The translations under genes and the position numbers were made by a program. This document shows positions 34,809 through 45,694 of a DNA stretch of 64,000 nucleotides, one piece after another (the stretch's first letter is position 1; each line of letters begins with the position of its first letter). The notes under the pieces are model-generated. The model made no database searches and had not been told where the DNA came from. It saw nothing but the letters and a program-made list of their open reading frames with translations. The stretch is taken from assembly GCF_025766255.1 (NCBI RefSeq), contig NW_026516742.1:1-64000 (forward strand), written 5' to 3'. The DNA is from Zychaea mexicana. Its lineage: Eukaryota; Mucoromycota; Mucoromycetes; Mucorales; Lichtheimiaceae.

Positions 34809-37800
34809 ATGGCTGAAGTACCTACCATTTCTATAACCAATCCCGAACTCGAGAGTCAAGACTTGAACATGACAAGTCCAGTGACGCCTTCACCGCCCGG
34901 ATCGCCCACTGTCTTTGACGTTGTAAAAAACATGGAAGCCCTCGATAGGGATGATATGTATGAAAACGACCCAACAGCAGCCGATTTCCCGGAAACACCC
35001 ACACCTACACCCAATCACGACCACACTGCCGATAAATCGGATAGTCAGGTCGCACCAGTTTCTCAGGAACAAGAACAACAACACCAGTCGCCGCATCCAC
35101 CAGAAGAATCAACGCCAACAACTGAATCTACAACTCCTACAGTAACCGAAAGCGATCCACAAGATCAGCCGTCTCTAAACGTTCGGGAATTCTATCAAAA
35201 CAAAGCAATTCTGCTTACAGGTGCAACTGGCTTTGTTGGCAAAGCGTTGCTGTGGAAATTACTCTCACTCGATGTACGCAAGATCTTCATTCTACTGCGA
35301 ACAGGCCAACGCCGACCAGGTTCAGCTTTTCAGCGTATCAAAGAAGACATATTGACCAATAAGGTACGTTGTAAGAGGGGGCGTGTGATGATAGAGGGCT
35401 GCAAGGAGAGTGAGGAGGGTCAGAAGGGGTGATGATACAAAGCCTGGGCCATCTATTTTTTTTATTATGCTTGGATGAGAAAAGAAGCTGACAAGACGAG
35501 GAATTATGTGTTCCAGGCATTCGTGGCGTTACGCCGATCCATGGGACCAACATTATTTGATCGAATGATAAGGGATAAAGTATGCGCAATGGAAGGCGAC
35601 TTAGCCATGCCAGGGTTAGGCCTATCTGAAGAAGATCGCAAGACGTTGGTCAAAGATACCAATATCGTTTTGCATTGTGCTGCGACAGTGGATGGAAATG
35701 AACGTCTTGATATGGCAGTCAAGGTAATTTGAAAAAATTAAAAAAAAGGAGACAGGGAGACGCGAGGAGGGTTTCGAGAAAGTTTTCATGGCAAAACAAA
35801 ACTAATTTTGATATCGATAATGGTGATAGGTCAATGTGTTAGGAACGCTTAACCTTATCGAATTGGCAAATGAATGCATGACACTTACAGCCTTTATCCA
35901 CCTGTCACCGCTGCAAATGGCGCCTGGATCATCCGCATTCGAAGATCGTCTATTGCCTATACCCTCACAAGAGTCGCCCCACGTCATTCTATCTACTATT
36001 TTGTCCTCTAGTTTTGAAGGTATGATATACGTTTGCGAGCTTCGCAGCAAGAGAAAAGAGACTGACTATTAATGATAGATCTACCTGCTATTTTCGACGA
36101 TTACAAACGATACTATCCCGACACTTACTTGTTTTCAAAATCCTTGGTCGAGCATTTGATTATAAGTGAAGTGGAAAGAAAGCGGAGCAACGGAGGATAT
36201 CAATATCCAGTTGCGATTATGCGATCCAGTCCCATAGGTCCCAGTGCGAACGAACCTTTGGTTGGATGGGTTTGTATCGTCTTTTCCGGTGTCTTCCCAC
36301 TGCTTATCGACAATGACTGGAAAAACTAACAAAAGCGTACCATAAAATTACAGGCAGATGGCGTCAATGGCGCCAACGGTACATTGTTGCTTACAGGGCG
36401 GGGTGTAAGAGTAATACAGCCAGGAGGCGGTAATGCGAATGCTGATATCGTACCTGTCGATTTCGTCGTACGAATGATACTTGGATGCGCCGTCAGCATT
36501 ACACCACCATCATCTAGTGCTTTTGATACGCCAATCCCAGACGTAGATGCATTCAACGAACAACGTAGCAGTACACCAACGCCATCCACGGTATCATCAC
36601 CAACCAACTCAACTGCACCAGCAATAAGAGACTCAGGGTCATCTGCCGAAGAAGCAACGTCAGTAAGCCATATGTCCATGGAAAGCCGTGCTTCATCAAA
36701 AACCTCTGTACGTCCGTTGAGCATTGAGGGGCCTATGGGTGCCGTGTTTCCATACATGTATCATATCACAACTGCCAACATGCGATGTTTGCCTTGGCGC
36801 ATTGCTTATGAACCTATCCGACAATATTGGACAAAAGCAACCAAGATCAATCTGCCTCCCGCACAAAGCTACTTTACATCTAGCGCCGGCGGACTCAATC
36901 GAGCACGCACGGTGATGAACTCCATCCGATCGTATATGGGCAACAACGGCAACGTACCACCTACAGCATCAACGTCATCCGATCGCACGAGGAAGAGAAG
37001 TTCACAACAACGACTTAGTAGACAGATCGACAAGGCGACAAAACTGTCATGGACAATGAAATCGTTCTACAAACCATCCTCCAACAACGCTGTCGATATA
37101 AACGCCGCCGGTCTACGACGCCATTTGCAGTCGACAGAACTTGATCCATATTGCTTGGTACCAGAAGATGCTGACCACAGTTTTTGGGTCAACTATTTTC
37201 TCAACGCCAGTTACGGTATCCATTATTTCATTCACTTAGAGCCAGATCTGCGTTTGCCTGTCCCACTTTCTGGATGGAGCTGTGCGTTGCAATCATACGA
37301 TTATGTACAAGGCAATGACAGTGTACGACTGATTGATCGGCCCGCACAAAGTGCTGTTTTTACGGCAGATCAAATTTCTCGACGTATTGGAAGAATGGTT
37401 GCGCAAGTCAAGGATGCACTTGAAACAAACGCAGTGTCACGAACACCACAGGATGATGAACGGTGGTTAGGCGACATGGATGATAGCTTGGATGACTGGT
37501 GTCAGGATGGTGCTGTGTTCAATTCGGATAAAGAGATACGCATGGTATTGGGTAAATGGCGCAAAAAGGTTGGAAGTAATGACGATCGCGTCAAGATTGT
37601 CGTTTTGAACGATAAGCGTGTCAATCAAGCCATCAATCAGGTAAGCAAAGCAGAGATATAGTATACACCGGCGTCTATGTGTAATTCGCTGTAAAGCTAA
37701 CCAAGTCCGCGATAATACATATAGATCACAGTGAATGCGGGCGTACAGAAACAGACTGCTGTGAATGAAGCTATGGTATGATTCGGTATCATTATGTAGG

Positions 37801-40740
37801 AATGATACAAAAAAACTGATAGTGCTTTGTTAGAAAATTCTGGTGCGCATGAGTGAACGAACACAACTTCAATTCGTCTGGTTCGCAAGCTACTTCTTAA
37901 AGAACCTCTTTGATGACATGTTTGATAATGTCCGCATTCAAGAAGAGAGCATTCGTCGAGTAAGTCATTGTTTGTACAATTAAGGATATTCGCAGTTGCT
38001 AATCGATAAAAAGATTCGAGCTGCTACCTTAGGCAAACGTGTCGTTTATGTGCCTGTTACGAAAAGTATTCTGGATCCGCTCTTGGTATGGTACATTGCT
38101 ATTCGCTATCATCTGCCTGTACCTGCATTCGCCTGTGATGAAGGTACGGATAGTTTAAATTTTTGCATATTATTTTTCGTGCAGCAGATAAAGTAGTAGT
38201 GGCGACAGTGAAGTTAACGGAAATGTATCAACTATGCAGCACTTGCACAACTTGGGCCCATATCCGACATTTACCGTCTAGCAGGTGCATACTATATAAA
38301 GCGAGACAGACAGAAACGCTCACCACTTAACACTGCTGTCATGGCTGCATATACTCAAGTTCTGCTACGTGAGCACGGGGCACTGTCGATATACATGGAA
38401 AAAGCACGAAGTCGAACCGGAAAATATCAAGAGCCTTATGATGACGGACTCATTGAGATGGTTGTTGAATCCACCCTGCAATCCAACCAAACACGGTCAC
38501 CTGCAGTATCTCGCGTTGCAAGTCTTGAGAGCAACAGCAACAGCAGTCCACCTGCATCACCTGACACGCCGAGCTCCATTGGAAGCCCAACAATGAGCAT
38601 TGACAGCTCAACAGGTGGCAATGGATTCACACGCAAATCGGCCCACAAGGACGTGTTTATCGTACCTATCAACATTACATACGAGAACATGCCCGAATTA
38701 CCTTATTTGCTGGATGAATTATTAGATCAGCATCAGCCAGCCTCGGTAAAACAATCAAACGCTCCCGCGCCTCCAATGCAAAATGTGATGCGTCCAAGTG
38801 AGGCCAAAGATAAGCGAACCAATGCTCTGAATGGACCCGACGTTCAACGAAAATTTGGTCGTGTTTTGATGGGTATTGGCCCGCTCGTGAGTGTGCAGGA
38901 TGCTGCCGAGGAACTGCAGCGTTCAAGCAGGTAAGATTTTGTTGAGGAAGGGCGAATTAGAGCAATATAATGGTGAAATGGGATACTGATTCATTGAAAA
39001 TTTGAAAAAATCCGTAGTGGCTCAGTCGTTGATCCCGCAGAAGAATCGATGCTTGTGAAGAAAATTACCGAGGAAATTCAGACGAATCAACGCAAGGCAT
39101 TGATCGTATCACCTGTATCACTTGTGGCTAGTATTATTCTTTATGGTCGAGCTACTGGTGGCGTCTGCTTTGGTAAAATGAAAGATATGGCAGAATGGCT
39201 CCGAGCTGAAGTTATCATGCGAGATTTTCAAATTGATTGGCAAGGTAAAAGACAAAGAAACGATGTATGCCTTAGATTTCTGTAATGATTGACGTATCCA
39301 TATAATATTATAGAGGGTGAAGATGTGGATGCAGTTGTTTTGTATGCGTTCCGCCTGTTGGACGAAACCAAAAACATCATTGTTGAAGGCAAAGAGATTA
39401 CGGATGATACAAATATCCGCGTGAATGATCACGCTGACAATGTCATGACACTTTCGTATTATGCCAATCAGGTAGGACATCTTTTTTTGTGCATGTATGC
39501 GGGAAATTAGGTTATTATAGGCCGCTAAAAATCTGTGTGCTTGTTTTGTTACCTTAGGCTACTGATGTTTTCCTGCTGGACGCATTCTTTGCAGTGGTGT
39601 ATTTGTCTTTCACAGAAGACAAGGTTATCGAGGACGAGTTCATGGATCGTTTCCGATTCCTAGCACAGATGCTTGAACGAGAGTTCGTTTTGACATGGGA
39701 CATTGATCAGGTACGCTTTATAAAAAGACAACGTTACAAATGACACGATACTTACAGAAATTCCACTTTTTGTACCTTAGCAATTCAACAATGTGCTCAG
39801 CATGTATGAAGCACGTAAAGTGATTCGACGGAGTAGAACCGACGAAACTGGCACCACATCACACTTGATACTTGCTGCCAATATGGAAAGCAACCCCGTA
39901 CGCTACGAGCAACTGATTTTCTTGGCGTCGCTCTTATACCCAACCATCGACTCGTATTGGATCACATCCTGTTCACTTTCTGCATTGGATGCGGTGCCAA
40001 TGTTACCACGTAGTATTGTGCCTCTACTCGCACAATGGATTGCTACGCATTTGATCACTGGCCGGCGAACCATCTATCGCGAAGTCTTGTCGACTGAGTC
40101 GAGCCGGACTGCGGCCGACATGTTCATGACATTGGGCTTTTTGACAGAGATCCAGGCCAAGGAGAAACTTTCACCGGATGCACAAATTCTTTTGCATGAA
40201 CTTGGTATCCCGACTACCGAGATGCTCATCCAGCTCTCAGGGCAGAACAGCGATGGAGGCCAAACCGAGGTTTCCCCTGTCGACCCTGAAGGAATGATGG
40301 TAAGTATTGTTGACGCTGTTGATTGACAAAACATGACGCAATATGCTGACTGAGAATTATCTGCTTAACAACAACAATGGTAATGATTACAGAAAGCACT
40401 CATGGCACAGATCCAAATGAACCGAGCCAACTCTAACATGGCAGATTTATGCCAGCAAATCGATACGTATCGTCTGGGTGCAATGACCCAGCGCGAGACG
40501 TTCCAAAATAAACAAGTGTTCCAGAAATGCTTGAAGCAGATCAAGGGTATCCTCCAAGCAAACACAGCCAGCTTTGCCAAGAAGCGGCAAGTAGACCTAC
40601 CAGAGAACGAAGAAAAGCTCGTGCAGCTGGTGTATGCACTTCGTACAAGCAGCGCCCCTAGTGTAGATCGATCCTCCTCTACAGCACAAGCACGGGCTTT
40701 ACGGCGAGTCTCTGAAGCTTATAATTTACGACATTACTAA
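34809..40740 (+). CDS. Fatty acyl-CoA reductase fused to GPAT/DHAPAT-type acyltransferase
   Basis: Fourteen exons (34809-35363, 35517-35723, 35830-36019, 36079-36269, 36354-37640, 37725-37775, 37834-37959, 37996-38143, 38240-38930, 39018-39244, 39314-39471, 39558-39710, 39781-40299, 40393-40740) encode 1616 residues. After a disordered Pro/Thr/Gln-rich start (1-120) comes a fatty acyl-CoA reductase: GATGFVG at 138-144, NIVLHCAATVDGNE, the YxxxK pair Tyr334/Lys338, and ADIVPVDFVV. From about 811 a PlsB/GNPAT-like acyltransferase follows. Block 1 is TKSILD (891-896), where the family has HxxxxD. Block 2 is GAYYIKR (934-940), block 3 YMEKARSRTGK (970-980) and block 4 IVPINITYE (1059-1067). A GPAT C-terminal region follows. 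The reductase would make fatty alcohol; the acyltransferase would acylate DHAP or glycerol-3-phosphate, suggesting ether-lipid or wax metabolism. The Thr891 substitution questions acyltransfer activity. Confidence 0.9.
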
Positions 40741-41101
40741 TCTCTATATAGGGTTTCTCTCTCTCTTTAAGTTGTATGTGTTTTTCCTCCCCTATCTTTG
40801 CTTTGTGCCATTCCACAACCCCATATATACAATTCTCTCTTTCTTTCTCTTTCTTTTTCTTGTGTGTAATATTTTTTTTTAATTTTCAAACAAACAAACT
40901 TCAAGGATCACAATGCTATCTCATCAGAGTGCTGCTGTGGAGTAAAGGAAAGCGTAGGCGGCGGAGTAGGATGACACTGATCAAGTTGCATTATGGTAAT
41001 ATGCACAAGCATGTACGTATTTAATATGTGTGGTGATATGGAAAGAGATATGTTGATGGCTTGGGCTTGCATTGTTTGTATGCGCCTAAGCCTCGATGGG
41101 A
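40741..41101. other. Intergenic, 3' region of fusion gene
   Basis: Pyrimidine-rich 3' flank (CTCTCTTT-type runs near 40755 and 40830-40860) and a T/A run. Nothing else is recognised. Confidence 0.45.
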
Positions 41102-41422
41102 CTACTGAAAGTTTTTACACCAGTGCTCGTGGCAGAAACGAAAGACATCGACACCACAATCGCCGCAGAAATCAGAATAGCGTTGAAATGCAATAGCGTT
41201 GTCGTCGTCTTCGTTGTCGTAGTATGTGTTGGTGTTATTATGGACGCTTCTAGATGATGCTGATGTGGTAGACGAGGAAAGCGGTTGGATTGGTGGTGGA
41301 GATTGACAGCAAGGTATCGAAAATGAAGGTGATGATTTGGAGGTAGTAGCGGTTGTGTTTGCAGCACCTGAGGAGGGTCTCGGCTCGTCGTCGTTTGGCT
41401 GGTGTCTATCGTTTTGAAGCAT
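41102..41422 (-). CDS. Possible small Cys-rich protein, unknown
   Basis: 106-residue single-exon frame. The N-terminal 70 residues are Ser/Thr/Asn/Pro-rich and disordered. The C-terminus is compact and cysteine/histidine-rich (RYSDFCGDCGVDVFRF, then CHEHWCKNFQ), which could chelate zinc through CxxC...CxEHxxC. Upstream on the same strand is a pyrimidine-rich leader. No family is recognised. An overlapping longer frame (41086-41475, same strand) is low-complexity and judged a shadow. Confidence 0.42.
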   Translation of the reverse strand: MLQNDRHQPNDDEPRPSSGAANTTATTSKSSPSFSIPCCQSPPPIQPLSSSTTSASSRSVHNNTNTYYDNEDDDNAIAFQRYSDFCGDCGVDVFRFCHEHWCKNFQ

Positions 41423-41970
41423 TGTGCTTCGCAGTGGTTATACGATACTATGTGCAAGTGAAAGAAAGAGAGCAAAGTTGAAGGAGGGTGTTTGCAAAAG
41501 AGAATGGAAGAAGGAAAGAGAGAGGGGGTTGTACACGGTTGACTTAGTGGAAAGGAAATAAAAAAACAGTGCTGCGTATGATGGGCTACTCGCCTCTCCC
41601 TCCTTTCTTACAGTGTACACACATGCAGGCATTTCGTCTCCCCTAATGCTCTCATGGGGTCACCCATCATCCTCCCTCTTAATGAAGCTACTGCGAGCGT
41701 GGCAATTGTATTGTAGATGAAACAGATGTACTTTGTTTATTGTTTACTTTTCCCAAAGTATAGTGAGAAATGGGGTCATATCAACTGTTTGTGTATATGA
41801 AATCTCCCATGACTTTTGTTGGGTGGGCGATATGGAAAAAGAAAAAAAAAACAGCTGAAACGGAATTACGGAGCATCCTGATTTAGCGAGCGACAATGAA
41901 AGCCATGCGGTGTCACAGGCTACATTTTACGTTTGTTTCAACTCTTCCGGTTTCTTTGTAAACACTTGTT
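41423..41970. other. Divergent promoter region
   Basis: Spacer between the putative Cys-rich gene and the YEATS gene. The part next to 41422 is purine-rich on the + strand, that is, pyrimidine-rich for the leftward gene. No defined element is called. Confidence 0.4.
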
Positions 41971-44900
41971 ATGCGCTCAATTGACGATATACCACGAGGT
42001 ATCAGTCATTTACTTTTCTGGATTACAAGCTCACAATAAGCAGAGTTATTTTCTTATCTGCATTTTCTTTGGATCGGTACAGACGATGCAACCAAAAAAA
42101 GAATTCTAGATATCATAGATCACCAGTTCGATCTAGAGATTTACTTAAAGCATCGCGAAGCAGCAACGATTCGAAGGGAAATCACCAAAGCAGAAGAAGC
42201 ATTACGTGATCTAAAAGCAGCCATTGAAAGCGGTAACCTACAATAACTGCGATTCAACTCGCTCTAAGTTTTGCATTAGTTAAATTATGCAAAGAAGCAA
42301 TTGTGCATGCTGACCATCAATGGTTTATAGAATCAGCAGCAACCGATACTCCACATTACACGCGACGATCTGCTGCCGTTGCTTCGGCTGCCACTTTGGC
42401 CAGTGCCCTCTATCAGTCATACTTGCCTAATGGTAACAAAGCCACGCAGTCGCGTAGTGGCCAAGTATTATATGGACGACGAGCAGATGGTGTCTATGTG
42501 CGGTAAAGCTATAGATATATACGGCTACGATATTAAGCCATGCAACTGGTTGTACAAAAAACAGAAGGCATCTGACAACTTCCTTATCAACCATTAGTTT
42601 ATCCTGTCCTGCATGTAAACGGGAGGATTTTGCTAATCGTCAAGGATTTCTGAATCATTGTCGCCTGGCGCATGATCTGGAATTTGGCCCATACGAACAA
42701 ACAATGTTACGCTGTGGAACACCTGTGGATGAATCTGAAGTGCCACTTGACGATCCTGCAAGGTCGCGACCAGTAACTATGCATATACCCCCTGTCAAGT
42801 ACGAACTAAGATTCAATTTTTATTGAATACGATCGATCAGATACACATGTTATGTACTTACAGTCGGATGATTTTTCTGCTTATTAGAATGAAGAAGAAG
42901 GAGCGCGTAAGTTTCTTTCGATCGTGCATTGGCATTGACATCTGTCAAATGTTGACCGGAGACATTTTCATTCTATAGCCTACGATCAAAGTGTTTGAAG
43001 AGGATGTGGATTTGGAATCGGATCGTGTGACACAAAACGGTACAGGAGAAAATGTTATACCTCCGGCACCACCGCCACCACCGCCACCACCATCAACATC
43101 ACCATCATCATCATCATCACCAAGATCATCGGCTCATCCTACACAAGGATTGAAATCAATACCGGATACCGCTACTCAAGAACAACAACAACAACAGCAA
43201 CCATCAGCATCATCGTCTTCCATAACGTCATCAACTGCTCAAGAGGAACAACAACAACAGCAACCACAGCCAATGGAATCATTTGCTGCAGCAATGTCAT
43301 CATCATCTGCCCCATCTACGCCCACAGGTGGCGCTGAGACAGGCTCACGATTTTATATTAAACGCCAAGTTGTAGTTGGAAATGTCAGCAAATTCATCCT
43401 CCCCGAAAAGCGGGACCCTACTCTGAACAAATTTACGCATAAATGGATGGTTTACGTCGTCGAACCGCCGCAAGCGCAAGAAGTATCAAAGTTTATTACA
43501 GGTGTACGATTTCACTTGCATCCAAGCTACAAGCCGCATGATGTTGTCGATGTCACAGAACCACCATTTCGACTTACACGCTTGGGATGGGGCGAGTTTC
43601 CAATACGTGTCCAACTTTTCTTTGTCGATAAACGGAGAAACAAGAGCGTGGATCTCATCCACCAGGTCAAGGTACGATTGCTTTTTGGTTCTTAAGCGTT
43701 CAGTAAATTTCTTTGTAGAATAAGGTCGAAATTATTTAACCTTTGCAAAAATATAAATTGATAGCTCGATTATACGCATTCGGGTCGCCAAATGCTAGGT
43801 GGTGAACGGATCGTCGAGATCGAGCTAGATAGAAACACAGACTTCAATGATGTATCTACAAAACCAGTACCACGAGCAACATCAACACCGCGTGAAGAAT
43901 TAAACGCCGAAGATACCAAGCAGCAGGCAGCAGCGATAGGTACGATGAAAATTTATTTTGTCACAAAGAGCTAGCATAAAGTCTCATACGAACGTATTCT
44001 CAGCATCGAAACAAAAAATGAGTTTGCTGCATGGAATCCTGAAAGATAGCGTGCGCAGATTGCCCATCATCCGACCAGGTATGTATTTGTAATTGGTCCA
44101 TTTGCTTGCTCTAAATTCCTCAAGACAATTCATATCCTTTTCATATATTTAGCATCGCAACAGAACATATCAGTGCTGCCATATACCTGCGCAATTGGAC
44201 CAAAACAGTATTTTTCATGGTCTGTTGGTCGTCGGAAAGCTTTGGAGGTAAACCATTTTTTCTTTCCTTCCTCTTTCTGTCTCACACACCTCCGATGATG
44301 CAGATGGAAAAAAACGACTAATAATTATCTTATTTAAACACTACTGGTAGTGGCATCGAGCTCACTTATTGCGTGTGAAGGTACAGCAATGCGCATTTGA
44401 CACTATGGATCCCGTTTTAAGATCTGCAGGTGCTGCACTATCTACTAAGGACGTTATCCTCTGGTGTCGTGAAAATCAATTTACGCCACAAAGGACGGAT
44501 ATCAACCCAGATGATCAAATTGAACAAGATACTGTTGGCTTTGGTTATTGCAAGTTCTGTGGCTGCTACCGTGGTCATCATAGTACGGATGATGCCCATT
44601 GTCGTCAGCGGCCTCAGGGATGGAATCCACGAAAACGGGCATTAAATGGCATGTCTAGTGTAGATACTTTGTTGGATAAACTGCCGGCTGGTTGGGACAC
44701 TATATCAGAAGCAGGTAAGCGATTCTTCAGAAAGAAATAGTGCCAATACGAAGTTTCTGGGTAGTTACTCAAGTCATTGTAGATGATATGGATGTGGATA
44801 TTGGTTCCGAAACGACAAATACCGGGGAAAGTAAACGAACTAGTGGAAAAGCATTAATTGAAACAATACGTGAAAGCATTCAACAAGAGAATGGGATTGA

Positions 44901-45381
44901 TGAAGGACACGTGGACTGGATTTGGTCTGTTATTGCTCAACTACCGCTCAAGGGCGTAGTCGCAAACGCCATGATCCAGGATCGCGATGGCACGTTGAGA
45001 GGCCCAACACGAGATTTTGAAATCGTCGAAGCCATGGATCAACGATTGGTGACTGGTAGCTTATTTGCAGGGATGGTCAGGGTGTTTCTCAAGCGAATAC
45101 TTCAATCGGCTCTGGATGTATATCAGAAACAGCGTCAGCAGGAGCAAGAGGAGCAGGAGCAAGAGGAGGAGGATGATGAGGAGGAAGGGGAAGAGGATGA
45201 ACGAGGAGAAGCACAGACAGAGAAGCTGCTGGTGCCTGTGCATATATACGAAGGCATACTACAGAATCAGGAATTTGATTTCCTCACAAATCAGTATATG
45301 GGACCCTCATCCTTGTCATCTTTATCATTAACAGAGCAACAGCAACGCGAAGATATTGTGGGGAATAATCGAATAGATTGA
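41971..45381 (+). CDS. YEATS2: YEATS2-like histone-acyl reader
   Basis: Eleven exons (41971-41998, 42083-42232, 42331-42502, 42598-42798, 42888-42906, 42979-43671, 43765-43939, 44004-44078, 44153-44247, 44351-44714, 44783-45381) encode 856 residues. Order: an N-terminal helical region (RILDIIDHQFDLEIYLKHRE), a C2H2-like finger (C120-x2-C123-x13-H137-x4-H142), a Pro/Ser/Gln-rich linker (about 215-310), and a YEATS domain from about 315 (FYIKRQVVVGNVSKF, HKWMVYV, FHLHPSYKP, PPFRLTRLGWGEFPIRVQ, LDYTHSGRQMLGGERIVEIE). A second Cys/His cluster follows (GYCKFCGCYRGHH...HC), then a C-terminal helical part before an acidic tail. It resembles metazoan YEATS2 of the ATAC acetyltransferase complex more than yeast Yaf9/Taf14/Sas5. 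It is expected to bind acylated H3 in the nucleus. Exon 1 (28 nt) and exon 5 (19 nt) are very short, and exon 1 is the least certain. Confidence 0.88.
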
Positions 45382-45694
45382 GATTATTTATATGTAAATG
45401 TGTAATTACTTGTACAATAAAATAAGAGCAAAAGAAAGCAAATGATTCAATGTAGAACCAGAAAGGAGTATTTGAAGAAGTAGGACGAGGGCACTTGATA
45501 TCTCGAGGCCCAGCCGGAGGAATACCTTTGCTCTGCGGATATGGGTGGTGGTGTTAATGTTAGTGTTATACAAAAAAAGTTAAGGGATTATATATATATG
45601 AAGAGGGGTTGGAGGATGAGCTAAAAGTGAGGGGAAGTTTTGTTTCTGAACAAATGAGAGAGGGGAACAAAAGATAAAGCAAAAAAAAAAAGAT
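45382..45694. other. Convergent 3' spacer
   Basis: Between the stop codons of the YEATS and G-alpha genes. AATAAA-like signals occur near 45418, and an A-run lies at 45681-45691. Nothing else is seen. Confidence 0.5.

Noticed and set aside
41086..41475. 129-codon His/Thr-rich frame overlapping the Cys-rich ORF
   Set aside because: Composition reflects a repetitive codon pattern read in the wrong frame; the other frame has a better-formed C-terminus.
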